Part shown: piece by piece, positions 53,608 through 64,000 of the stretch | Layout of the letters: each line of letters opens with the position of its first letter | Position numbering within the stretch: the first letter of the stretch is position 1 | Assembly: GCF_014651935.1 (NCBI RefSeq) | Contig: NZ_BMXV01000008.1 | Coordinates: forward strand, 1-64,000 | From: Marinobacter zhanjiangensis | Lineage (GTDB): Bacteria; Pseudomonadota; Gammaproteobacteria; Pseudomonadales; Oleiphilaceae | Direction: 5' to 3' | DNA length: 64,000 nt | Notes under the pieces: model-generated | The model's database searches: none | The model's input: the letters and a program-made list of their open reading frames with translations, nothing else | What the model was told of the DNA's origin: nothing | Position numbers and translations under genes: made by a program

Positions 53608-54327
53608 ATGGAAAACAGGCGTTTTAACGTCAACCAGAATCAGGGTAGCTACGCAGCCACCCGTACCGGTTCCGGTACCGAAATCAGCGCCGATGCCAGA
53701 AAGGTGTTGCGAAACACCTACATGCTGCTGGCGATGACGCTTGTCTTCAGCGCCGTGATGGCGTCTGTGGGCATGGCAATACAACTGGGACAGGGCGCCA
53801 GCCTGATCTGCTCCCTCGGCGCTCTGGCGCTGGTGTGGTTCGTGCTGCCACGAACCGCCAACAGCCCTGCCGGCATCGGCGTGGTGTTCGCTTTCACCGG
53901 CCTGCTCGGCCTGTCGTTGGGGCCCCTGCTCTCTCATTACCTGGCGTTCTCGAACGGCGGCACCATCGTCATGCAGGCGCTCGGTGGCACCGCCATCGTG
54001 TTCTTTGCCCTGTCCGGCTACGTGCTGACCACCAAGAAGGACTTCTCCTTCATGCGCAGCTTCCTGGTCGCGGGCCTGGTAGTTGTCCTGGTCACCATGC
54101 TGGGCGCAATGGTGGCGGGCATGTTCGGTATCGATACCAGCCTGCTGAGCCTGGCCCTGAGTGCAGCCATTGTACTGCTGATGTCCGGCTTCATGCTCTA
54201 TGACACCAGCCGTATCGTGAACGGTGGCGAGACCAATTACGTGATGGCGACCGTTGGTCTGTACCTGAGCATCTACAACATGTTCGTCGCACTGCTTCAC
54301 CTCATTGGCGCTTTCAGCGGCGACTGA
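53608..54327 (+). CDS. Bax inhibitor-1/YccA family membrane protein
   Basis: A 239-residue protein with seven hydrophobic helices after a soluble N-terminal 30 residues. Segments RKVLRNTYMLLAMTLVFSAVMA, GLLGLSLGPLLSHYL and FMLYDTSRIVNGGETNYVMATVGLYLSIYNMFVALLHL match the BI-1/YccA family, including the conserved Asp in YDTSRI. YccA-type proteins modulate FtsH. I prefer the ATG at 53608 (GGAGAG just upstream) to that at 53581. Confidence 0.9.
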   Translation: MENRRFNVNQNQGSYAATRTGSGTEISADARKVLRNTYMLLAMTLVFSAVMASVGMAIQLGQGASLICSLGALALVWFVLPRTANSPAGIGVVFAFTGLLGLSLGPLLSHYLAFSNGGTIVMQALGGTAIVFFALSGYVLTTKKDFSFMRSFLVAGLVVVLVTMLGAMVAGMFGIDTSLLSLALSAAIVLLMSGFMLYDTSRIVNGGETNYVMATVGLYLSIYNMFVALLHLIGAFSGD

Positions 54328-54354
54328 GCCCGGCAGAGTAAGGAAATGCATGTT

Positions 54355-54382
54355 AAAAGCCCCGCTCTGCGGGGCTTTTTCT
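54355..54382 (+). terminator. Rho-independent terminator after the BI-1 gene
   Basis: AAAAGCCCCGC-TCT-GCGGGGCTTTTT, followed by TC. Confidence 0.92.
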
Positions 54383-54440
54383 TGGCATCACAAGCCCGGA
54401 ATCTGGTCGAATAACGCCCTTCAGGGTCAAGAGACTCATC

Positions 54441-54866
54441 ATGTCTGAAACTGCAGTATCCGCAGTGCCCGGCTACACTATCGTGATCACCGGCGCGCCC
54501 TATGTCAGCCAGGCGCCTGCCACGGCATTCGCCTTCTGCCGCGCGCTGCTCGATTCCGGCCACGTTGTGGACCGGGTATTTCTTTACGGCGACGGGGTTG
54601 CGCTTGCCTCGGCCCTGAACACACCACCTTCAGATGAGACCAACTGGACCGACCGTTGGCAGGAACTGCTCGTCGCGAACGGTATACCCGCCATAGCCTG
54701 TATCGCCTCGGCCCTGCGCAGGGGCCTGCTGAATGAACAGGAGGCCCACCGCTATGAACGGGTAGCCGCTAACCTTACCGGCGGGTTCACCATCGCCGGC
54801 CTGGGTGAATGGGTGGAAGCCGTCGCTACCTCGGACCGGGTCATCTACTTTCACGGAGGGGCATAA
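54441..54866 (+). CDS. tusD: sulfurtransferase complex subunit TusD
   Basis: A 141-residue DsrE-family protein of the TusBCD complex that relays persulfide sulfur from TusA to TusE for tRNA 2-thiolation. The active cysteine is in GIPAIACIASALRRGLL (about residue 89). The N-terminus YTIVITGAPYVSQAPATAFAFCRALL is typical. It is the first gene of tusDCBE. Confidence 0.93.
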   Translation: MSETAVSAVPGYTIVITGAPYVSQAPATAFAFCRALLDSGHVVDRVFLYGDGVALASALNTPPSDETNWTDRWQELLVANGIPAIACIASALRRGLLNEQEAHRYERVAANLTGGFTIAGLGEWVEAVATSDRVIYFHGGA

Positions 54867-54867
54867 G

Positions 54868-55215
54868 GTGAGCGCAACCCAGCTGATAGTGATTGACACC
54901 CCACCCTACGGTGACTGGCGTGGCCGGGAGGCACTGGACATGGCGCTGTCCCTGGCGGCCTTCGACCGGCCGGTGGCGCTGCTGTTCCGGGGCGAAGGCG
55001 TGAACTGGCTGCGTCCCGGCCAGGAAGGCTCTGCAATCAGCCAGAAGACCGTCAGCCGCAACCTGGGTGCCGCCCGGATGTTTGGTGTTGCCGAGGTGTA
55101 TGCGGATAGTCTGGCGCTGGAACGCTTCGCCGTTAACGGTCCTGACCCGGAAGCCGAAGCGGTCGTGCCGAATGCTGCTTTCTATGGCGATTTCAGCCAG
55201 GTGGTACAGTTATGA
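54868..55215 (+). CDS. tusC: sulfurtransferase complex subunit TusC
   Basis: A 115-residue DsrF-like protein: VIDTPPYGDWRGREALDMALSLAAFDRPVALLFRGEGVNWL, ending PNAAFYGDFSQVVQL. I use the GTG at 54868, just after the tusD stop and 9 nt from GGAGGGG. It overlaps tusB by ATGA. Confidence 0.92.
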   Translation: MSATQLIVIDTPPYGDWRGREALDMALSLAAFDRPVALLFRGEGVNWLRPGQEGSAISQKTVSRNLGAARMFGVAEVYADSLALERFAVNGPDPEAEAVVPNAAFYGDFSQVVQL

Positions 55216-55502
55216 CAGACCATGACGCCACCACGCTTCACATCCTCAACAAGCACCCGGATCACACCCGTTTCCGGGCATGCCTGGATGCCATGGCGCC
55301 GGGCGATGCCCTGCTGCTTATCGAGAACGCCGTTCTCGCCCTTGCCGATGTCGCGATCCCGCTGCCGGAAGTTACTTACGCCCTGCAGGCGGACTGCGAG
55401 GCCCGGGGCCTGAGCGCGCATCGGCCGAGGGAGGTGGAGCAACTGGACTACATCGGCATGACACACCTCACTGACCGTTTTCCACGACTGATCAGTTGGT
55501 AA
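55212..55502 (+). CDS. tusB: sulfurtransferase complex subunit TusB
   Basis: A 96-residue DsrH-like protein: LHILNKHPDHTRFRACLDAMAPGDALLLIENAV is the family start, and DYIGMTHLTDRFPRLISW the family end. Third subunit of the TusBCD hexamer. Confidence 0.92.
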   Translation: MTDHDATTLHILNKHPDHTRFRACLDAMAPGDALLLIENAVLALADVAIPLPEVTYALQADCEARGLSAHRPREVEQLDYIGMTHLTDRFPRLISW

Positions 55503-55523
55503 ACCCTTGACGGAGAGTTCCGG

Positions 55524-55841
55524 ATGTCATTTCCCGAGCGCAACAATGAAGGTTTTCTGGAGGATGCCTGGCAATGGGATGAGTCCGTGGCAGCGGACAT
55601 TGCTGCCGAATCCGGCATATCCCTGAACCAGGATCATTGGGAAATCATACATTTATTGCGGGATTTCTATAAACAACATGAAATGTCGCCACCGTCCAAC
55701 CGGCTGTTTGTCAAAGCCGTGAAGGAAATTCTTGGCGAGGACAAGGGCAACAGCATCTATCTGATGCAGCTTTTCCCCGGCACACCCGCCAAGACCGCCT
55801 GCCGCATTGCCGGCCTGCCCCGGCCGACCAACTGCCTTTAA
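55524..55841 (+). CDS. tusE: TusE/DsrC family sulfur relay protein with two C-terminal cysteines
   Basis: A 105-residue protein: NQDHWEIIHLLRDFYKQHEMSPPSNRLFVKAV and the C-terminal arm GTPAKTACRIAGLPRPTNCL. The penultimate Cys104 is the universal sulfur acceptor. Cys93, 11 residues earlier, matches the second cysteine of dissimilatory-type DsrC, which ordinary TusE such as that of E. coli lacks. The tusDCB context supports tRNA thiolation as the main role. Confidence 0.88.
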   Translation: MSFPERNNEGFLEDAWQWDESVAADIAAESGISLNQDHWEIIHLLRDFYKQHEMSPPSNRLFVKAVKEILGEDKGNSIYLMQLFPGTPAKTACRIAGLPRPTNCL

Positions 55842-55844
55842 CGG

Positions 55845-55879
55845 AAAAAACCCCGGGGCCCTGCAACCTCCGGGGTTTT
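55845..55879. terminator. bidirectional terminator between tusE and nfuA
   Basis: AAAAAACCCCGG...CCGGGGTTTT hairpin, with an A-run before and T-run after, lying between convergent tusE and nfuA. Confidence 0.85.
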
Positions 55880-55925
55880 CTTCGCCTGCATCAGCCCAGC
55901 GGAATTCGCGCCAGGGCAACGACTA

Positions 55926-56513
55926 CTACTGGTAGTAGGCGTTCTCCTTGTAGGAGTGATCCGTCACGTCCCGCACCGCGCTGATCTCCGGCACCCGTTC
56001 CTTGAGGGTGGATTCAACACCCTGCTTCAGGGTCAGGCTTACGGCGCTGCAACCCTGACAGCCACCGCCGAAGCGCAGCACAGCCACGGACTCGTCGACA
56101 ATGTCCACCAGCTGGACATCACCGCCGTGAGAGGCCAGACCGGGGTTGATCTCCGACGCCAGAATGTAGTTCACCCGGTCCGGCAGCGGCGCATCTTCAT
56201 CGATGTTGGGGACCTTGGCATTGGGGGCCTTGATGGTCAGCTGACCACCCATCTGGTCCTTGGCATAGTCCACGTAGGCCTCTTCCAGAAACGGAACCGA
56301 GTTCTGGTCGAGGAACAGGGTGAATTTCTCCAGATCCACCTGCTCGTCCGTGGGCACCACTTCATTGGGCGGGCAATAAGCCAGGCAGGTTTCGGCATGC
56401 TTGGTACCCGGCTGTGTCACGAAGATGCGCACGCCCATGCCTTCCACATCCTGCTTGTTGATCAGTTCGGCAAGATAGTCTCTTGCAGAGTCAGTAACGG
56501 TTACCAGTGCCAT
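55926..56513 (-). CDS. nfuA: Fe-S biogenesis scaffold NfuA
   Basis: A 195-residue protein: an N-terminal degenerate A-type domain (about 1-105) and a C-terminal Nfu domain with the cluster-binding CxxC in [20 protein letters not shown] (about 150-160). It holds and delivers 4Fe-4S clusters under stress. Convergent with tusE. Confidence 0.95.
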   Translation of the reverse strand: MALVTVTDSARDYLAELINKQDVEGMGVRIFVTQPGTKHAETCLAYCPPNEVVPTDEQVDLEKFTLFLDQNSVPFLEEAYVDYAKDQMGGQLTIKAPNAKVPNIDEDAPLPDRVNYILASEINPGLASHGGDVQLVDIVDESVAVLRFGGGCQGCSAVSLTLKQGVESTLKERVPEISAVRDVTDHSYKENAYYQ

Positions 56514-56736
56514 TTCGTCAACCTGTCTGTAAATGTGGGTTCATTTTAACGGAGATCCCGGCATCCTGAAAGACCAAGTGTTTTAGTCAGACTTTATAAC
56601 AGATAGGGGCTTCAGCCCCGGTTTTCAAGGCCCCGCTGAACGGGCTATTGTCGCCGGCGACAGGACGCAGGGATGCAAATTTGATATTATGCCCGGCTAT
56701 CAACAGTACACTCATTACTCCCGGACAGCATTTATC

Positions 56737-60435
<3,699 letters not shown>

Positions 60436-60508
60436 GGGTGGGCGCGGCATCACGGGCCGCGCCTGGCACCAACCAATGGCACACAACAGCGAAATAACAG
60501 GAGTCGCC

Positions 60509-60754
60509 ATGGCGGAGAACAACAGGCAAGACAGGTCAGCCCCGGACAACACCCGGCGCAAAAAAGGCCCTGGTGTCCTCAAGGTTCTGCAGAGTGTACT
60601 GGCGGGAGCTTTCGGGGTGCAGTCCAGCAAACGCCATCAGGAGGACTTCAGCAGTCACAGCCCATGGCCCTATATTATTGCCGGCATCATCTTTACGGTA
60701 GGATTTGTGGTCGCTCTGGCCCTGATCGTCAGCTGGGTGCTGGCAGGGCAATAA
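60509..60754 (+). CDS. DUF2970 family small membrane protein
   Basis: An 81-residue protein: a basic cytoplasmic part (GVLKVLQSVLAGAFGVQSSK carries the family motif) and one C-terminal helix PYIIAGIIFTVGFVVALALI. ACAGGAG precedes the ATG at 60509. Function unknown. Confidence 0.85.
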   Translation: MAENNRQDRSAPDNTRRKKGPGVLKVLQSVLAGAFGVQSSKRHQEDFSSHSPWPYIIAGIIFTVGFVVALALIVSWVLAGQ

Positions 60755-60845
60755 TCAGCAGGAAAGCCAGCAAGAGCCTGGCAACGGGCACGTCAGGGCA
60801 GGCAGTCACCCTCGGGTACAACCTGCCGCCAGGTTCCGCGACGGC

Positions 60846-60950
60846 TTACTGGCCTGCCACCCAGGTAACCGCAAAAGCAACCACCAGCACCACCAGCATT
60901 GTGAAGGCGATGGCATCGACCTGGCTGTCACTGAGCGTACTTTTCTTCAT
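60846..60950 (-). CDS. small single-helix membrane protein, 34 aa
   Basis: Read from the ATG at 60950, with GGAG 8 nt upstream: MKKSTLSDSQVDAIAFTMLV, then a hydrophobic segment VVLVVAFAVTWVAGQ and a stop. A short charged head followed by one transmembrane helix is typical of bacterial small membrane proteins. It is convergent with the DUF2970 gene, and the two share a similar ending (VSWVLAGQ and VTWVAGQ). Confidence 0.55.
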   Translation of the reverse strand: MKKSTLSDSQVDAIAFTMLVVLVVAFAVTWVAGQ

Positions 60951-61273
60951 ATCTGGTTCTCCAATTGACATTTATTGATCTTGTTTTGTAGACGTCCGGT
61001 TCCACGTCCGGGATTTACTTTAATCTAGGCGGATGGGTGCTGCAAGTCCAGCCTGTGGCGACGGATTCCGCCCATTTGCACCCGCGTTTGCCACGCTCTC
61101 TCCCTCACCTCCTTATCGCCAAAATCGATTACCATATTTTGAAATAATAATTTTAAGAATAAGGGCGTGGTGCTATCCTGCCCGCCATCAGCACTCATTG
61201 ACTCATGTCATCTGCCGGCAGACAACCCGTCACCGGGAGATTGTGCAACTGAACGATTCAGGACTATCCGATT
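60951..61273. other. intergenic region upstream of the sulfite reductase gene
   Basis: No gene is supported here. An AT-rich patch (about 61130-61165, including ATTTTGAAATAATAATTTTA) precedes the cysI-like gene and probably carries its promoter; CysB sites are too loose to call by eye. Confidence 0.4.
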
Positions 61274-62926
61274 ATGTACGTTTATGATGAACACGACCGG
61301 CAGCTTCTGGCTGAGCGGGTAGCCCAGTTCCGGGACCAGACCGATCGTGCGCTGGCCGGCGAACTGGCAGAGGACGAGTTCCTGCCGCTGCGCCTGCAGA
61401 ACGGGCTTTATGTGCAGCGACTGGCGCCCATGCTGCGGATCTGCATTCCCTACGGCATGCTGAGAGCGGAACAGCTGCGCCGTCTGGCCCGTATCACCCG
61501 GGACTACGACAAAGGCTATGCCCACTTCACCACCCGCCAGAACGTACAGTTGAACTGGCCGGCCCTGGAAGATGTGCCGGACATCCTGGCGGAACTGGCG
61601 GAAGTGGAGATGCACGCCAACCAGACCAGCGGCAACTGCATCCGCAACACCACCACGGACCAGTTCGCCGGCGTACAGTCTGACGAGATCACCGATCCGC
61701 GGCCCTACTGCGAAATAATCCGCCAGTGGTCCACCTATCATCCGGAATTCGCGTTCCTGCCGCGCAAGTTCAAGGTGGCGGTGAATGCCTCCGAGCACAC
61801 CGACCGCGCCGCCATCCAGGTGCACGATATCGGCCTGCAGATGGTCCATAACGAGGCCGGCGAGCCGGGTTTCCGTGTTCATGTGGGCGGGGGCCTGGGC
61901 CGTACGCCCATGGTCGGGCCGGTGATCCGTGATTTCATTCCGGAGCTGGACCTGCTGACCTACCTGGAAGCCATTCTGCGGGTCTACAACCGCTATGGCC
62001 GCCGGGACAACAAGTACAAGGCGCGGATCAAGATACTGGTCAAGGCACTGACACCGGAAGGGTTCGCCGAGCGTGTCGAGGCGGAGTGGGCCCACATCAA
62101 GGACTCCCCTACCCGCCTGACCCGGGAAGCCATCGACCGGATGAAGACCTATTTCACCGAGCCGGATTACCAGCCCCTGGACAACAACCCGGAGGCGCTG
62201 GTGTCCGCCCGTGCCGAAAGCCGGCCCTTTGACAACTGGGTCACCCGCAACGTCAATGAGCACCGCAAGCCCGGCTACGCCATCGTCACCCTGACCATGA
62301 AGAAAACCGGCACGCCTCCCGGCAACGTTTCCGACCGTCAGCTCGAGCAGATTGCCGACCTGGCCGAGCGTTACAGTTTCGGCGAGGCACGGGTCACCCA
62401 CGAGCAGAACGTGGTGCTGGCTGACGTGCGCCAGGACCAGCTTCACGAGCTGTGGCAGGATATCCGCCCCATGGGCTTTGCCACCGCCAACCTGAACACC
62501 CTGACCGACGTGATCTGCTGCCCCGGGGGCGATTACTGCGCCCTGGCGAACGCCAAGTCGATACCCGTGGCGGAGACCATCCAGCGCCGGTTTGACAACC
62601 TGGACTACCTTTACGACCTGGGCAATATCGACCTCAACATCTCGGGCTGCATGAATGCCTGCGGACACCACCACGTGGGCCATATCGGCGTATTGGGTGT
62701 CGACAAGAAGGGCGAGGAGTACTACCAGATCAGCCTGGGCGGTGCTTCCCAGAATGATGCGGCCATCGGCAAGATTCTGGGCCCGTCCTTCGCACGGGAG
62801 GACATGCCGGAGGTGGTCGAGAAAATCATCAACGTCTATGTCGACCACCGCACTGAAGAGGAAGAATTCCTCGACACTTACCGCCGCATTGGCATCACCC
62901 CGTTCAAGGAGCGCGTATATGCCTGA
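61274..62926 (+). CDS. cysI: sulfite/nitrite reductase hemoprotein, CysI type
   Basis: A 550-residue sirohaem/4Fe-4S reductase for assimilatory reduction of sulfite to sulfide. Two ferredoxin-like half-domains are seen (KGYAHFTTRQNVQLNW near 75; SFGEARVTHEQNVVLADV near 370). The cluster cysteines are in ICCPGGDYCALAN (about 417-424) and ISGCMNACGHHHVGHIG (about 458-462). The protein is of the pseudomonad type paired with a DUF934 gene rather than the flavoprotein CysJ. Confidence 0.93.
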   Translation: MYVYDEHDRQLLAERVAQFRDQTDRALAGELAEDEFLPLRLQNGLYVQRLAPMLRICIPYGMLRAEQLRRLARITRDYDKGYAHFTTRQNVQLNWPALEDVPDILAELAEVEMHANQTSGNCIRNTTTDQFAGVQSDEITDPRPYCEIIRQWSTYHPEFAFLPRKFKVAVNASEHTDRAAIQVHDIGLQMVHNEAGEPGFRVHVGGGLGRTPMVGPVIRDFIPELDLLTYLEAILRVYNRYGRRDNKYKARIKILVKALTPEGFAERVEAEWAHIKDSPTRLTREAIDRMKTYFTEPDYQPLDNNPEALVSARAESRPFDNWVTRNVNEHRKPGYAIVTLTMKKTGTPPGNVSDRQLEQIADLAERYSFGEARVTHEQNVVLADVRQDQLHELWQDIRPMGFATANLNTLTDVICCPGGDYCALANAKSIPVAETIQRRFDNLDYLYDLGNIDLNISGCMNACGHHHVGHIGVLGVDKKGEEYYQISLGGASQNDAAIGKILGPSFAREDMPEVVEKIINVYVDHRTEEEEFLDTYRRIGITPFKERVYA

Positions 62927-63443
62927 GATCGTTCGTCACGACGGCAGTATTGTGTCCGATGACTGGCAGGTTCTGGAACGGCCGGCCGAAGACGAGAGCC
63001 TGGAGCTGCCCGAAGGCCCCTGCCTGGTACCGGCCGCGCAATGGCTGGAGCACCATGATCAGTTTGCCGGCGACCGGAATATCGGTATCTGGCTGGACAG
63101 CCATGAAGAACCCGAGCTGGTGGCCGACCATCTGGATCAGTTGCCCCTGATCGCAGTGAACTTTCCCAAGTTCAGTGATGGCCGCGGCTACTCCACCGCT
63201 CGCCTGCTGCGTGAGCGTTTTGGCTACCGGGGCGAACTGCGGGCCATTGGTGATGTGCTGCTGGACCAGCTCCAGTTCATGAAGCGCTGTGGCTTCGACA
63301 GCTATGCCCTGCGTCCCGACAAGGACATCACCAAGGCACCCCGCTGCCTGAACTTCTTCAGTAACGCCTATCAGGCGGCCACGGACAACGACGAACCGCT
63401 GTTCCGGCGGCGGGGAGAATTCCCGGTTGCCGACACCGCCTGA
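62919..63443 (+). CDS. DUF934 family protein
   Basis: A 174-residue protein that always follows this type of CysI: LIAVNFPKFSDGRGYSTARLLRERFGYRGELRAIGDVLLDQLQFMKRCGFDSY is the DUF934 core. It probably assists electron supply or maturation of the reductase. The ATG at 62919 overlaps the cysI stop by 8 nt; the longer open frame inside cysI is not coding. Confidence 0.92.
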   Translation: MPEIVRHDGSIVSDDWQVLERPAEDESLELPEGPCLVPAAQWLEHHDQFAGDRNIGIWLDSHEEPELVADHLDQLPLIAVNFPKFSDGRGYSTARLLRERFGYRGELRAIGDVLLDQLQFMKRCGFDSYALRPDKDITKAPRCLNFFSNAYQAATDNDEPLFRRRGEFPVADTA

Positions 63444-63450
63444 TCTGACA

Positions 63451-63485
63451 TAAAAAAACGCTGGCTCCGGCCAGCGTTTTTTTAT
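63451..63485. terminator. bidirectional terminator
   Basis: AAAAAAACGCTGGC-TCC-GCCAGCGTTTTTTT-type hairpin between the convergent DUF934 gene and the YhdH-like gene. Confidence 0.93.
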
Positions 63486-63555
63486 AGTATCAACCCTCCG
63501 TGTTCTGTAACGGCGAGCCCGCCATCCATGGCAGGCCTTTCGGCTCAGACCCCGA

Positions 63556-64000
63556 TCACAGACTGTGATCCAGCACGATCTTGCCGCTGGACTTCCCGCC
63601 CAGGAATGCCTTGAGCGCCGCATCCAGCTCCTTGCGACCAATATCCCGGGCAGACGCCTCGGTCTTCGGGCAGGCCCAGTCAGACGAGAGCTTCTTCCAG
63701 ACCGCTTCCTTGTCTGCCAGTGGAATCTCCACCGAATCCACACCCAGCAGGTTCACGCCGCGCAGAATAAACGGCATCACCGTGGTTTCCACCTTGGGGC
63801 CGGCAACCAGGCCGCAGCAGGACACGGAACCACCGGGCTGTACCTGTTTGAGGATTTCCGCCAGCGGGCTGCCACCCACGGTATCCACGGCATTGGCATA
63901 GGCCGGTTTCAGCATGGGTTTGGAAGAGGCTTCCAGGGCATCACGCCCGACGACTTCCACGGCGCCCAGCGCCTTCAGGGCATCGGCCTGATCCGCCTTG
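63556..64000 (-). CDS. YhdH/AcuI-type NADPH-dependent acryloyl-CoA reductase (3' part)
   Basis: The last 148 codons of a medium-chain dehydrogenase/reductase; the gene continues beyond the right edge. Visible are ADQADALKALGAVEVVGRD, YANAVDTVGGSPLAEIL, GGSVSCCGLVAGPKVETTVMPFILRGVNLLGVDSV and the C-terminal FLGGKSSGKIVLDHSL, matching the YhdH/AcuI group that reduces acryloyl-CoA to propionyl-CoA. The N-terminal catalytic part cannot be seen. Confidence 0.85.
   Translation of the reverse strand, partial: KADQADALKALGAVEVVGRDALEASSKPMLKPAYANAVDTVGGSPLAEILKQVQPGGSVSCCGLVAGPKVETTVMPFILRGVNLLGVDSVEIPLADKEAVWKKLSSDWACPKTEASARDIGRKELDAALKAFLGGKSSGKIVLDHSL

Noticed and set aside
56514..56736. Possible cobalamin or SAH riboswitch upstream of metH
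   Set aside because: No B12 box or SAH aptamer core was seen; only short GC hairpins such as GGGGCTTCAGCCCC.
61208..62848. A 546-codon open frame antisense to the sulfite reductase gene
   Set aside because: The sense frame has complete CysI motifs; the antisense frame is a by-product of high GC codon use and shows no family or ribosome site.

Overview
The window is a stretch of a GC-rich gammaproteobacterial chromosome. Gene content and protein character fit Marinobacter or a close marine relative: a Halomonas-type TeaABCD ectoine uptake system, HsbR/HsbA-like regulators, ETF with ETF:quinone oxidoreductase, a phasin gene, TusDCBE and a sulfite reductase followed by a DUF934 gene. The genus call is an inference from gene content; no rRNA is present.

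Layout. 1-1548 is an AT-richer strip holding an AAA ATPase/DUF4435 gene. It ends at the 3' end of a tRNA-Leu(UAA) gene, as the edge of a tRNA-targeted genomic island would. 1.7-8.2 kb: a methyltransferase gene and a tightly packed cydABDC operon (short, cyanide-insensitive type bd oxidase plus its ABC maturation exporter). 8.4-10.6 kb: a membrane DUF1538 protein, a PII-like protein and a CBS protein in one operon. 10.6-16.1 kb: a saccharopine dehydrogenase-like enzyme, etfBA, and divergent ETF-QO with a PsrA-type operator between them. 16.3-22.6 kb: SlyD-type FKBP, DUF1285, SixA, GpsA, HsbA/HsbR-like switch and an HD hydrolase. 22.6-30.7 kb: lipid genes, comprising a flavoprotein, a desaturase and a translationally coupled run of NTF2-like, SDR, FAD oxidoreductase, DUF1365, Cfa, DUF2878 and a secreted protein. 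30.8-38.3 kb: exonuclease III, a TetR regulator, a phasin, a candidate small RNA, two YeeE/YedE half-transporters with a DUF442 protein, ferrochelatase and pxpABC (5-oxoprolinase).

38.47-48.70 kb is an integrated mobile element, about 10.2 kb long, in a tRNA-Ser(UGA) gene, bounded by a 17-bp direct repeat. Nearly all its genes read leftward as one chain: P4-type integrase (split by a frameshift), a 233-aa unknown, an AlpA-like regulator, two tiny genes, a PrimPol-helicase replication protein, small and large terminase, a scaffold-like protein and a major capsid-like protein. No portal, protease, tail or lysis gene is present. A PDZ/membrane gene sits at the left end as cargo. A 22-bp motif made of two 12-bp units occurs once near each end and once upstream of the terminase operon. 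This looks like a capsid-encoding phage satellite and is the most novel part of the window.

48.7-64 kb: a secreted protein, teaABCD, a Bax-inhibitor-like protein, tusDCBE (the TusE carries both DsrC-type cysteines), NfuA, MetH, DUF2970, an overlooked 34-aa membrane protein, sulfite reductase plus DUF934, and the 3' part of a YhdH/AcuI-like reductase that runs off the window.
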